Source: Actinomadura physcomitrii | GTDB lineage: Bacteria; Actinomycetota; Actinomycetes; Streptosporangiales; Streptosporangiaceae | Length of the DNA stretch: 64,000 bases | Direction of reading: 5' to 3' | Assembly (NCBI RefSeq): GCF_008923205.2 | Contig: NZ_WBMS02000050.1 | Span: 1 to 64,000 of the forward strand | Shown here: positions 18,428 to 27,181 of the stretch, one piece after another | Position numbering within the stretch: the stretch's first letter is position 1 | How the letters are laid out: every line of letters begins with the position of its first letter | Program-made: the position numbers and the translations under genes | The notes under the pieces: generated by a model | What the model was told of the DNA's origin: nothing | The model's input: the letters and a program-made list of their open reading frames with translations, nothing else | Databases searched by the model: none

Positions 18428-18923
18428 CGATCACTTCCTTGAGTACGCGCTCGCTGGGGAACTGCGCCACCGGCGCGGGGCGCCGGACCTGTATCAGCGA
18501 GCGGTCGAGCAGGTCGCCGAGCAGGACGCGGACGACCCCGAGGGGAAGTTCCAGATCCGACGCTATCTCGACAACCGACAACGGGGTGCGGCAAAGCTCC
18601 AGGATCATGTCATGTTCCGGCTCCGGCGACCACGGGGATGCCGGAATAGCCGGAGATGCTTCCGCGCCGTCCGGCGCGTCGACGGCCTCGATCAGCGCGA
18701 CGAGGTCGAACTCGACGCCGTCGTAGTGCGTGCGGCCGCCGGTGAGCGCGTAGGGGCGCACGACGGGGCCGGCGGCGTCGTCGAACCACGCCGACCCGCC
18801 CGGCGCGCCGGGCCCGGCCGCCGGCGAGCCGCCCGCAGTACCGCTCACGGGGCCGGCCTCGGCGCCGGCCGGGTGCCGGTGCGGCCACTCGGGCACCGAA
18901 CTCTCGGTCCCGTCCACCTTCAC
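18408..18923 (-). CDS. cvnC: Conservon DUF742 protein CvnC
   Basis: A 171-residue protein with a DUF742 domain in about residues 50-171 (P-V-V-R-P-Y-A-L-T-G-G-R-T, then I-L-E-L-C-R-x-P-L-S-V-V-E-I-A-S-D-L-x-L-P-L-G-V-V-R-V-L-L-G-D-L and V-L-K-E-V-I-D-G-I-R-A-L). The latter part has a winged-helix-like character. The first 50 residues are a Gly/Ala/Pro-rich linker. GTG at 18923 overlaps the cvnB stop by four bases (GTGA). It is a fixed partner of the roadblock protein and GTPase in conservons. Confidence 0.9.
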   Translation of the reverse strand: MKVDGTESSVPEWPHRHPAGAEAGPVSGTAGGSPAAGPGAPGGSAWFDDAAGPVVRPYALTGGRTHYDGVEFDLVALIEAVDAPDGAEASPAIPASPWSPEPEHDMILELCRTPLSVVEIASDLELPLGVVRVLLGDLLDRSLIQVRRPAPVAQFPSERVLKEVIDGIRAL

Positions 18924-19363
18924 ACGCCGCCCTCGGCGGCGGCCGCCCGCGGGCTGGCCGACAGGTGCTGGCCGACCCGGGTGACGAGCATCGCCATCTC
19001 GTAGGCGATCATGCCGAGGTCGGCGTCGGCGTCGGCGAGGACCGCCAGGCAGGCGCCGCGCCCGGCGGCGGTGACGAACAGGAACGCCGACTCCATCTCC
19101 ACGATGGTCTGCCGGACCGGGCCGCCGCCGAACGACTCGCCCGCGCCGCGCGCCAGGCTCTGGAAGCTGGCGGCGACGGCCGCGAGGTGGTCGGAGGCCT
19201 CCTGGCCCAGGCCGCGGGAGGCCGCCATGCGCAGGCCGTCGCTCGACAGGACCACCGCGTTCTGCACCTGGGCGACGCGCTGGACCAGGCTGTCGAGCAG
19301 CCAGTTCAGTTCGCCGCCGGCACCGCCCGCGGCGTTCGCGCCGGGATGCTGGGCATCTGTCAT
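18920..19363 (-). CDS. cvnB: Conservon roadblock/LC7 protein CvnB
   Basis: A 147-residue protein with one roadblock/LC7 domain (about residues 18-115: L-N-W-L-L-D-S-L-V-Q-R-V-A-Q-V-Q-N-A-V-V-L-S-S-D-G-L near the start, F-L-F-V-T-A-A-G in the middle). Roadblock proteins act as regulators of small GTPases, here presumably CvnD. ATG at 19363 overlaps the kinase stop by four bases (ATGA), so stoichiometric expression is likely. Confidence 0.92.
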   Translation of the reverse strand: MTDAQHPGANAAGGAGGELNWLLDSLVQRVAQVQNAVVLSSDGLRMAASRGLGQEASDHLAAVAASFQSLARGAGESFGGGPVRQTIVEMESAFLFVTAAGRGACLAVLADADADLGMIAYEMAMLVTRVGQHLSASPRAAAAEGGV

Positions 19364-22224
19364 GGGGCGTCGTCCTCCTGGTCACCTCGGTTGGGCTGAT
19401 CGTCAAGGCCGGGCGGTGCCTGCGCCTCGGCGTCGGCCGCCTCCCGCCTGCCGCGCTGCCAGCCGCGCTGCATGGCGGACATCATCGAGCGCATGGACTC
19501 CGGCGAGCGCGCCGCGTCCGGGCCGTCCGGTGGAGCGGTCCCATCGCCGGGCGGGACGTCCGGAGCTCCCGCGTCGGCGGGAACGGGGGCCGCGAGCGGC
19601 ATCGACGGCTCCCGCGACGCCGGCCGCCAGGGCTCGGACGGCTGGGGCGCGGCGGCGGGCGGTGGTGCCTGCCCCCGCTCGGCCAGGTGGGCGTCCACCC
19701 GCTGCTTCAGCTGGGGCGCGAGGTGCGTCTGCCGGCGGCGCTTCGGAAGCTCGCCCTCCTGCGGCGGCGCGGGCTCGCCGCCCGCCGCCTGGGCGGGCTC
19801 GGGGGCGGCACGCCTGCGCTCCGGCAGCGGCGCCTCGTCGCCGGCCTGCTCGGGCCGTCCGGATTCCGCCCGCACCGGCTGCGCCCCGGCAGGCTCGCTC
19901 GTCGCCGGATCGGGCCGAGCCGGCCCGGCTTGGACGGGCTCGGCTTGTGCGGGCTCAAGCTGCGCGGGATCGGGCTGCGCGGGATCGGGCTGCGCGGGAT
20001 CGGGCTGTGCGGGATCGGGCTGTGCGGGAACGCCGGCGATCGGGCCGGCCTGGAGCGAGTCGGCCCGCACCGGCTCGGCCTCCGCGACCAGCCGCACGAC
20101 ACCGGCCTGCTCCACCGCCGCGCGCGCCGGCGCCGGCAGCGCGCCCGCGGGCGCGGCGGGCAGCCGCATCGGCCCGGTGTCGCGGCGCTGGACGGGCTCC
20201 GGCTCGGCGGTGTCCACGATGAGCGAGCCGGGGATCAGCGCGATCGCGGTCGTGCCGCCGTACGGCGACTGCCGCAGCGTCACCTTGATGTCGTGCCGCT
20301 CGGCGAGCCGCGCCACGACGAACAGGCCGAGCTGCGCGCTGTCGGACGGGTCGAACTCCGGCGGGTCGTCCAGCCGGGCGTTCGCGGCGCGCAGCGCCTC
20401 CTCGGTCATGCCGAGGCCGCGGTCCTCCACCTCGATCGCGAAGCCGTTGGCGACCGGGTGCCCGCTGACCCGCACCGGCGACTGCGGCGGCGAGAACGTG
20501 GTGGCGTTCTCCACCACCTCGGCGAGCAGGTGGATGACGTCGGCGACGGCGGAGCCGAGCAGCGCGATCCGCGGCAGCGGCTGCACCCGGACGCGCGGGT
20601 AGTCCTCGACCTCGGCGACGGCGCCGCGCACCACGTCCACCAGCGGGACGGGCCGCCGCCAGCCGCGCCCGGCGGTCTTGCCGGCGAGGATGACCAGGCC
20701 CTCGGCGTGCCGCCGCATGCGGGTCGCGAGGTGGTCGAGGCGGAACAGGTCCGACAGCTCCGACGGGTCCTCGGTGCGGCGCTCCATGGTGTCGAGCAGG
20801 CTCAGCTGGCGGTGCAGCAGCGCCTGGTTGCGGCGGGCGAGGTTGACGAACACCTCGCTGATCCCGCGCCGCGCCGCGACCTCGCCGGCCGCGGCGACCA
20901 GCACCGCCTCGCGGGCCCGGTCGAAGGAGTCGGCGATCTGCCGGATCTCCCGGATCCGGAAGTCGACGGCGGGCTCCGGCTCGGGCTCGGCGGGCCGCCC
21001 GGCGCGGACCTGCTCGGCCAGCAGGGGGAGCCGCGTGCGGGTGAAGTCGACGACGGCGCCGGCGAGCGTGCGGCACTCGCGCAGCAGCCGCCGCGACACC
21101 CGGATCGCGATGAGGGCGGACAGCACGACGGCGAGCAGCCCGAGACCGCCCGCGACGCCGAGCCGGACGAACACGCCGACCGCGACGTGCTGGGACCGGC
21201 CGGTGAGGTCGTCGAGGGTGCGGTTCTCGAAGCGGTAGAGGCCGTCGTCGGCGTCGTCGGCGACGCTCCGCCACTGGGCCGGGTCGACGACCGGGGTCTT
21301 CGCGGTGCGGGCCGTCCGGCCGGCGGCGCCGCCCTGCGAGCCCGTCCCGGACGCGGCGCCCTGCCCGGTTCCGGAACCCGTACCGGCGGCCGTCCGGCCC
21401 TGGGCCGGCTTCTTCTTCGCGGCGGTGCGGACCGGCTCGGTCTCCCGGATGACCTGGTCCTCGAGCTTGCGCAGCTGCGCGAACTGCGGCGTGGCCGTGA
21501 GGCGCTCGTAGCGGGCGCGGTCGACGGCCGGCAGGCTCGGGACGTTGTCGGCGTAGGCCATCCGCTGCGCGCCGACGAGCTGCGCGAACTCGCCGCGCTC
21601 GGCGGCGCTCAGGTGCCCGGCGGCGAGCGCGCCGGTGAGCAGCGCGTCCTCGCGGGACAGGAACTCCCGGCCGCGGCCGACGGAGGTGAGGGTGCGGGCG
21701 TCGGCGGTGATCGTCCCGTTGTCCGGGGCGGTCGCCATGTAGATCGCGAAGCCGGCGTCGATGATGCCGCTGTAGTCGGCCAGCACCTCGGCGCGGGTGG
21801 ACGCCCGGTCGTCGACGCCGCGGCGGGTCGCCTCCAGCGTGCCGAGCTTGGCCAGCAGGTCGTCCATCCGCTTGACGACGCTCGACTGGATCGAGCCGCG
21901 CAGCGCGCCGTCCCCGAAGCCCTTGCGCAGCTCCTTGACGGCGCCGTCGGTCACCTGCCGCTGCGTGCGCAGCACGTCGGGGTTCGCCGCGCGCGACGAC
22001 CCGGCGTCGGCCATCGACAGCCGGCGTTCCTTCTGCAGCGCGTTCAGCAGCCGCTGGGTCGGCAGCACCGCCTCCTGCTGGAACTTGCGGCTCTGCAGCA
22101 GCTCGTGGGCGTCCCCGTAGGTGATCCCGGTGAGGAACATCCACAGCGCGGCCAGCGCGAGCAGCGGCACGAGGACCAGGAGCGTGATCCTCGCCCGGAT
22201 GGAGGAGAAGCGGGGGCCCATCAC
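19360..22224 (-). CDS. cvnA: Conservon sensor kinase CvnA with nitrate/nitrite-sensing-type ectodomain
   Basis: A 954-residue protein. Helix one spans about 12-33, an NIT-type helical extracellular domain follows (about 40-340), helix two is about 349-374, and the cytoplasmic part has a dimerisation region (I-F-V-N-L-A-R-R-N-Q-A-L-L-H-R-Q, His471) and an HATPase domain (N573 in V-V-E-N-A-T-T-F-S-P-P; E-D-R-G-L-G-M to 606). Residues beyond 670 are a long Pro/Ala/Glu-rich tail that includes about five tandem A-Q-P-D-P units encoded by a 15-base repeat (19959-20029). It is the input component of the first conservon, with no response regulator nearby. Confidence 0.9.
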   Translation of the reverse strand: MMGPRFSSIRARITLLVLVPLLALAALWMFLTGITYGDAHELLQSRKFQQEAVLPTQRLLNALQKERRLSMADAGSSRAANPDVLRTQRQVTDGAVKELRKGFGDGALRGSIQSSVVKRMDDLLAKLGTLEATRRGVDDRASTRAEVLADYSGIIDAGFAIYMATAPDNGTITADARTLTSVGRGREFLSREDALLTGALAAGHLSAAERGEFAQLVGAQRMAYADNVPSLPAVDRARYERLTATPQFAQLRKLEDQVIRETEPVRTAAKKKPAQGRTAAGTGSGTGQGAASGTGSQGGAAGRTARTAKTPVVDPAQWRSVADDADDGLYRFENRTLDDLTGRSQHVAVGVFVRLGVAGGLGLLAVVLSALIAIRVSRRLLRECRTLAGAVVDFTRTRLPLLAEQVRAGRPAEPEPEPAVDFRIREIRQIADSFDRAREAVLVAAAGEVAARRGISEVFVNLARRNQALLHRQLSLLDTMERRTEDPSELSDLFRLDHLATRMRRHAEGLVILAGKTAGRGWRRPVPLVDVVRGAVAEVEDYPRVRVQPLPRIALLGSAVADVIHLLAEVVENATTFSPPQSPVRVSGHPVANGFAIEVEDRGLGMTEEALRAANARLDDPPEFDPSDSAQLGLFVVARLAERHDIKVTLRQSPYGGTTAIALIPGSLIVDTAEPEPVQRRDTGPMRLPAAPAGALPAPARAAVEQAGVVRLVAEAEPVRADSLQAGPIAGVPAQPDPAQPDPAQPDPAQPDPAQLEPAQAEPVQAGPARPDPATSEPAGAQPVRAESGRPEQAGDEAPLPERRRAAPEPAQAAGGEPAPPQEGELPKRRRQTHLAPQLKQRVDAHLAERGQAPPPAAAPQPSEPWRPASREPSMPLAAPVPADAGAPDVPPGDGTAPPDGPDAARSPESMRSMMSAMQRGWQRGRREAADAEAQAPPGLDDQPNRGDQEDDAP
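19959..20029 (-). repeat. 15-base tandem repeat coding for A-Q-P-D-P units in cvnA
   Basis: Four to five near-identical 15-base units (cgggctgcgcgggat type on the plus strand) lie in the tail region of the first conservon kinase. They keep frame, and the copies differ by single c/t changes. Confidence 0.85.
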
Positions 22225-22326
22225 GGCAGGGGGACCATGCTCACATCGGCGGCTTTCGGGGAGGGGGGATGCGACATGCGGGGGAAACCTCCCGATGCGG
22301 GATGTACGGGGGTCTGCCGGACTCTA

Positions 22327-23100
22327 CTACGTCGCGGGTCCGCGACGATCAGGTGACCGAGCGTCATGTCCGGGGTCGTCGGCGTCCGGCCAGCTCAGCA
22401 CGTGCTCCATCAGCGCGATGAGGACCTGCTTGGTGGACGCGCGGCGGCGCGCGTCGCACAGCAGCACCGGGACGCCCGGGTCCAGGTCGAGCGCGATCGC
22501 GACGTCCCGCGGGTCGTGCCGCTGCGCCCCGTCGAAGCAGTTGACGGCCACGACGAACGGCAGGCGGCGCCGCTCGAAGTAGTCGATCGCGGGGAACGAG
22601 CCGGTCAGCCGGCGGGTGTCGGCGAGCACGACCGCGCCGATCGCGCCGGCCGCCAGCTCGTCCCACATGAACCAGAAGCGGTCCTGGCCGGGCGTGCCGA
22701 ACAGGTAGAGCAGCAGCTGGTCGGAGAGCGTGATGCGGCCGAAGTCCATCGCGACGGTCGTGGTCGTCTTGGCCTGCACGCCGGTGAGGTCGTCCACGCC
22801 GACGCCGCGGTCGGTCAGCGGCTCCTCGGTGCGCAGCGGCCGGATCTCGCTGATGGACCCGACGAAGGTGGTCTTGCCGGCGCCGAACCCGCCCGCGATG
22901 AGGATCTTGGTCGTGACCAGCGGGCGGGCGCCCGCGCCGGCGTCCGGCTCGGCGGGGCCGCCGAACCAGGGATGCTCGCCGCCGCCCGGCGCCGCGCGGC
23001 CGGGGGCCGCCTCGCCGGGGGCCGCCTCGCCGGGGGCCGCCTCGCCGGGGGCCGCCTCGCCGGGGGCCGCCTCGTTGGGGTTAGAGGGCGCGTAGGCCAT
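22327..23100 (-). CDS. cvnD: Conservon GTPase CvnD with repetitive N-terminal extension
   Basis: A 257-residue paralogue of the GTPase at 17819, last gene of the second conservon. The GTPase domain begins near residue 62 (P-loop GGFGAGKT, 70-77; F-G-T-P-G-Q-D-R-F; V-N-C-F-D in place of N-K-x-D). About 60 extra N-terminal residues contain five E-A-A-P-G units coded by an exact 15-base tandem repeat (about 23000-23075). The ATG at 23100 overlaps the end of cvnC by 20 bases, as in the other conservon. The gap to the next conservon is 102 bases. Confidence 0.9.
   Translation of the reverse strand: MAYAPSNPNEAAPGEAAPGEAAPGEAAPGEAAPGRAAPGGGEHPWFGGPAEPDAGAGARPLVTTKILIAGGFGAGKTTFVGSISEIRPLRTEEPLTDRGVGVDDLTGVQAKTTTTVAMDFGRITLSDQLLLYLFGTPGQDRFWFMWDELAAGAIGAVVLADTRRLTGSFPAIDYFERRRLPFVVAVNCFDGAQRHDPRDVAIALDLDPGVPVLLCDARRRASTKQVLIALMEHVLSWPDADDPGHDARSPDRRGPAT
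23000..23075 (-). repeat. 15-base tandem repeat coding for E-A-A-P-G units in cvnD
   Basis: Five consecutive copies of ctcgccgggggccgc (plus strand) are almost identical, the sort of array that changes length by slippage while keeping frame. Confidence 0.9.
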
Positions 23101-23458
23101 TGAGGACCTCCCTCAGCACGCCGCGTCCGGGCCGCCCGCCGGCGGGGGCGGCGGAGTCCACCACCGCGATCAGCCCCTCGTCGCGCAGGTCGCCGAGCAG
23201 CACCCGGACGACGCCGAGCGGCAGCCCGAACTCCGAGGCCAGGTCGACCACGGCGACCGGGCGGGCGCAGCCGCGCAGCAGCCGCACGTGGTCGGGGCTG
23301 TAGCGCAGCCGGTCGCCCGGCTGCGCGCCGGTCGCCGCGACGACCGCGATCAGTTCGAAGCCCTCACCCGCGGGACGGGTGCGGCCCCGGGTCCGCGCGT
23401 AGGGGCGGACGAGCGGGCCGGCCTCCCGGTCCAGCCACCGCTCCGCCGACGGGTCCAT
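23081..23458 (-). CDS. cvnC: Conservon DUF742 protein CvnC
   Basis: A 125-residue, essentially minimal DUF742 protein: P-L-V-R-P-Y-A-R-T-R-G-R-T near residue 15-27, L-A-S-E-F-G-L-P-L-G-V-V-R-V-L-L-G-D-L in the middle and V-L-R-E-V-L-N-G-L-R-A-L at the end. It lacks the long N-terminal linker of the copy at 18408. ATG at 23458; 44 bases separate it from cvnB. Confidence 0.92.
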   Translation of the reverse strand: MDPSAERWLDREAGPLVRPYARTRGRTRPAGEGFELIAVVAATGAQPGDRLRYSPDHVRLLRGCARPVAVVDLASEFGLPLGVVRVLLGDLRDEGLIAVVDSAAPAGGRPGRGVLREVLNGLRAL

Positions 23459-23502
23459 CGGTCACTACCCCCACATCTCCCCCGGGACGGGCTCCGCCCG
23501 GA

Positions 23503-23961
23503 TCACCGGCCCTGCGGGGCCGCTCCCCCCGCGCCGAAACCGCCCCCGAAGCCGCCGCCGGCGGCCTCGTAGCGCGGGGCGGCCTGCAGGTGCTGCCCGA
23601 CCCGCTTGACCAGCACCGCCATCTCGTAGGCGACCAGGCCCGCGTCGGCCTCCGCCTCGGCGATCACCGCGAGGCAGGTGCCGTCGCCGGCGGCGGTGAC
23701 GAACAGCAGCAGCGCGTCCATCTCGATGATGGTCTGGCGGACATTGCCGCCCGCGAAGTGCCGGCCGGCGCCGCGCGCGAGGCTCTGCACGCCGGACGCC
23801 AGCGCGGACAGGTGCTCGGCGTCCTCGCGGCCGAGCTCGCTGGACGCCGCGACCGCGAGGCCGTCGCGGGACAGGATCACCGCCTGCCGCACGCTCGCGA
23901 CGCGCTCGGCGAAGTCGTTGAGCAGCCAGTTCAGCTCGCCGGTGGCCGTGTTGTGCATCAT
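23503..23961 (-). CDS. cvnB: Conservon roadblock/LC7 protein CvnB
   Basis: A 152-residue roadblock/LC7 protein closely similar to the one at 18920 (G-E-L-N-W-L-L-N-D-F-A-E-R-V, V-R-Q-T-I-I-E-M-D, L-L-F-V-T-A-A-G-D-G-T-C-L-A-V). The C-terminus is a Gly-rich tail. Two consecutive ATGs (23961, 23958) overlap the kinase stop, so it is translationally coupled. Expected to regulate the GTPase of its own conservon. Confidence 0.92.
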   Translation of the reverse strand: MMHNTATGELNWLLNDFAERVASVRQAVILSRDGLAVAASSELGREDAEHLSALASGVQSLARGAGRHFAGGNVRQTIIEMDALLLFVTAAGDGTCLAVIAEAEADAGLVAYEMAVLVKRVGQHLQAAPRYEAAGGGFGGGFGAGGAAPQGR

Positions 23962-26861
23962 CGGGTCCCCTCATCCTCCCCATCGGACGCGCGGCCGCGC
24001 CGCCATCCCTGCTGTACCGAGGCCATCAGCGAGCGCGCCTCCTCCGGGGACCTCGCGACCCCGCCGGCGGTGCCGCCGCCCACCGGTGGGGGCAGCGGCG
24101 GCGGCTCCTTGCGCAGCTGCGGCGCGAGGTTCTCCTGCCGGACCCTGCGGGGCAGGCCCGCGTGGGTTCCGGCGGGAGAGCCGCCCTCCGCGCCCCGAGG
24201 GCGCTCGCCGCCGTCGACGGTACCGCGATCTTCGCCGCCGTCCCACGCCGCGTCACCGCCCGCATGCGCACCGCGCTCCGCGGCCGGCTCGTCGCGGTCG
24301 CCGCGGCCGGGCGCGCCCGCCAGGGCGCCGGACGGGCGGACGCCGGGCGCGTAGACGGGCGCGGGCACCCAGCCGTCGGCGTCGGACGGGTCGTCGGACG
24401 CGTAGGCCGGCACCGCGCCGGCGTCGGTGCCTGCGTCGTCGGACCACGGGTTCGCGGATCCGGCACCGGGCCCGCGGGACGGCGCGGCGGGCGCCGCGTC
24501 CTCGGGCCGGCCCCACGGGGCCGCCGGGCCGGCGAGCTGCGGCAGCACGGGCGGCGCCTCGCGCAGCGGCACGGGCTCCGGCCCCGCCGCGCCGGGGCGC
24601 GGCGGGTCGGCGGGCGCGGGCTCGCGGCGGGCGAACACGCCGACGTCCGGGACGACCTCTGCGCGCGTCACGACCTCCGGGCGCGGCGTCCCGCCGAACG
24701 GGACGCCGGTGTACGGGGTGCCCATGAACGCCGTCCCGGCGTCGGCCGGAACCGCCTGGACCGGTCCTTTCCCGACCGGCTCGGCGTCCACGGGCTCGGC
24801 GTCCACGGGCTCGGCGTCGAGGGGCTCGGCGCCGCCCGGCCCGCTCTTGGACGGGGCGTCCGCGCCGCCGGACGGCGCGTGGTCGTCGTCGCCCGCCGGC
24901 GCCTCGACGGCGGGCGTGCCGGTCCCGCCGTCCAGCATCGCGGGGTCCTCGTCCATCCGGTCGGCGGGCACCACGAGGTCGTGCGGCATCAGCACGATCG
25001 CCGTGACGCCCCCGTACGGGGAGCGGTGCAGCGACACGTCGATGCCGTGCCGGGCGGCGAGCCGCGCGACGACGAACAGCCCCAGCCGGTCGGTGTCGAC
25101 CAGGTCGAACTCCGGCGGCTCGGCGAGCCGCCGGTTGATCTCGGCGAGCGTCTCCGGCTTCACGCCGAGCCCGCGGTCCTCGATCTCCACGCAGAAGCCG
25201 TTGCCGACCCGCTCGGCCATCACCCGCACCTCGGTGTTCGGCGGGGAGAACGACGCCGCGTTCTCCAGCAGCTCGGCCAGCAGGTGCACGACGTCGGTGA
25301 CGGCGGCGCCGACCAGGCCGTCCTCGGAGTCGGTCAGCACGACCGCGCGGGTGTAGTCCTCGATCTCGGCGATCGCGGCGCGCAGCACGTCGGTGATGTG
25401 CACCGGGCGCCGCCAGCCGCGGCCCGGGGTGGCGCCGGACAGGATGATCAGGCTCTCGGCGTGCCGCCGCATGCGGGTGGTGAGGTGGTCGATCCGGAAC
25501 AGCGCCTCCAGGTCGTCGGCCTCGGCGCGGCTCTCCAGCCCGTCCAGCATCGTCAGCTGGCGGTGCAGCAGCGACTGGTTGCGGCGGGCGATGTTGAGGA
25601 AGATGCGGCTGACGCCGGCGCGCAGCTCTGCCTGCCCGACGGCGGCGTCCACGGCGGTGCGCTGCACCTTGGCGAACGACTCGGCGAGCCGGTTGACCTC
25701 GCTGGTGCGGCCGCGCGGCAGCGCGGGCGCCTCCGCCTCGACGTCCACGGCCTCGTTGCGGCGCAGCCGCTCGACCAGCCGCGGCAGCCGCTCGTCGGCG
25801 AGCTCCTCGGCGGAGCCGCGCAGCCCGACCAGCTCGCGGACGACGCCGCGCCCGAACCGCAGCGCGAGCAGCACCGACCCGGCGATGACCAGCAGGCCGA
25901 CGCCGCCGACGACGCCGAGCCGGATGTAGGCGTCGCGGCCCAGCCGGTCGGCGCGGGCGGCGGCGCCGTCGGTGTTGGCCAGGATCATCTGGTTGACCGA
26001 CAGGACCAGCGGCTGCGCGGTCTCCTGCCACTGCCAGGTGCTGATCGGCAGCGGGCCGCGGTCGTGCGCGGCGATCTGGTCCTCGATGTCCTTGTACGCG
26101 TGGTACTGGGTGGAGGCGAACACCGGCGCGGTGAGCCGCGCGTAGATCTTCGGGTCGGCCAGCGAGCGCTGCCGCTGCCACTGCCAGCGCTGCTCGCCGA
26201 GCATCTCCAGGAACATCCGGTGCTCGGCGGCGGTCATCCGGCCGTGCGTGACGAGCGCGCCGGCGACCAGCGCGTTCTCGCGCTGCAGCAGCTCCATCGC
26301 GCGCCCGGCGGCGCGGTCGGACAGCGTCCAGTTGTAGAGCGAGGAGTCGTCGATGACGATCAGGCTGTCGTACAGCCGGTGCATCACGTCGACCATGCTG
26401 CTGTAGTCGTTGACGGCGGTCAGCCGGTCGATCCTGCGGCCGTCGACGGCGGCGCGCAGCTCGCCGAGGCCGCCGAGCGCCTTCAGCACGTCCGAGACCC
26501 GCGAGCGCATCTCGGCCGTGGTGGCGCCGCGCGCGGCGTCGGAGGTGGAGGTGCGGCGGAAGGTGGCCACGGCCTTGTCCAGGCGGGCGCGCTGGGCGGT
26601 GAGGGCCGCGGGCGTGGACGCCGCCTTGCGCGGGCCGCTGAGGTACACGACCGACGCCTGCCGCTCGTTGCCCAGCGCGACGAGCAGCGCCTGCCCGGAC
26701 GCGGCGAACTGGTCGTTCAGCGTGTGGTACTTGCGCTGGGCGAGGGCGGAGCGGCCAGTGAGCTCGGCCGCGTACGCCCAGATCGCGACCAGCGAGACGA
26801 GCGGAACGAGAAGAAGCGCGGCGACCTTGGACCGGATCGGGCGCGTGCGTGCGGTTCTCAT
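23958..26861 (-). CDS. cvnA: Conservon sensor kinase CvnA with NIT-type ectodomain
   Basis: A 967-residue paralogue of the kinase at 19360 with the same architecture: helix one about 14-32, helical extracellular domain to about 310, helix two about 312-335, dimerisation segment F-L-N-I-A-R-R-N-Q-S-L-L-H-R-Q (His433), HATPase domain with N534 in L-L-E-N-A-A-S-F-S-P-P and E-D-R-G-L-G at 561-566, then a 300-residue low-complexity tail. The tail also has a small pentapeptide repeat (D-A-E-P-V, about 24778-24832). First gene of the second conservon; 320 bases upstream are shared with a divergent gene. Confidence 0.9.
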   Translation of the reverse strand: MRTARTRPIRSKVAALLLVPLVSLVAIWAYAAELTGRSALAQRKYHTLNDQFAASGQALLVALGNERQASVVYLSGPRKAASTPAALTAQRARLDKAVATFRRTSTSDAARGATTAEMRSRVSDVLKALGGLGELRAAVDGRRIDRLTAVNDYSSMVDVMHRLYDSLIVIDDSSLYNWTLSDRAAGRAMELLQRENALVAGALVTHGRMTAAEHRMFLEMLGEQRWQWQRQRSLADPKIYARLTAPVFASTQYHAYKDIEDQIAAHDRGPLPISTWQWQETAQPLVLSVNQMILANTDGAAARADRLGRDAYIRLGVVGGVGLLVIAGSVLLALRFGRGVVRELVGLRGSAEELADERLPRLVERLRRNEAVDVEAEAPALPRGRTSEVNRLAESFAKVQRTAVDAAVGQAELRAGVSRIFLNIARRNQSLLHRQLTMLDGLESRAEADDLEALFRIDHLTTRMRRHAESLIILSGATPGRGWRRPVHITDVLRAAIAEIEDYTRAVVLTDSEDGLVGAAVTDVVHLLAELLENAASFSPPNTEVRVMAERVGNGFCVEIEDRGLGVKPETLAEINRRLAEPPEFDLVDTDRLGLFVVARLAARHGIDVSLHRSPYGGVTAIVLMPHDLVVPADRMDEDPAMLDGGTGTPAVEAPAGDDDHAPSGGADAPSKSGPGGAEPLDAEPVDAEPVDAEPVGKGPVQAVPADAGTAFMGTPYTGVPFGGTPRPEVVTRAEVVPDVGVFARREPAPADPPRPGAAGPEPVPLREAPPVLPQLAGPAAPWGRPEDAAPAAPSRGPGAGSANPWSDDAGTDAGAVPAYASDDPSDADGWVPAPVYAPGVRPSGALAGAPGRGDRDEPAAERGAHAGGDAAWDGGEDRGTVDGGERPRGAEGGSPAGTHAGLPRRVRQENLAPQLRKEPPPLPPPVGGGTAGGVARSPEEARSLMASVQQGWRRGRASDGEDEGTR
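24778..24832 (-). repeat. 15-base tandem repeat coding for D-A-E-P-V units in the second cvnA
   Basis: Three to four units of ggctcggcgtccacg type occur in frame in the kinase tail. This is the third pentapeptide array in this conservon pair. Confidence 0.75.
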
Positions 26862-27181
26862 GGGACCTCGAACGTTCCGGCACGTAGTCGGACCTTGCGC
26901 GCGGGTGGCCCGATCATAGAGGCGGCCTGCGACGCTTCCGCAACCCCTTCACCACCTTTCGTCCGTATTCGGAACCGGATCCGTTATCGACATTCAGGAC
27001 ATTTGCTTCATTTCCCCCTGTTGCCGGGCGGCGATGGGCCATACTCTGCTGTTTCGCCCGCCGATCGCGGCCCGGCACGGGAGGGAGACCGACGATCAGT
27101 ACAGGCAGCCACGGCGCGGCCGGCCCGCCCGGCCGGAGCGGAAGCCCGCTCCCCGCGCCCGGGAGCGTTACCATTCCCGCC
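26862..27181. other. 320-base divergent intergenic region
   Basis: No gene is supported here. It separates the second conservon from the divergent CbiX-like gene and must hold both promoters. It includes a less GC-rich stretch (about 26940-27010) suitable for promoters. An 8-bp palindrome GAACGTTC lies at 26870-26877, just before the kinase start. Confidence 0.5.

Noticed and set aside
23000..23075. 15-bp repeats in the conservon genes as CRISPR or regulatory iterons
   Set aside because: They are in frame, code for pentapeptides and lie inside well-supported genes.
26870..26877. GAACGTTC palindrome before the second conservon kinase as a LexA box
   Set aside because: The actinobacterial SOS box needs four bases between GAAC and GTTC; here there are none.
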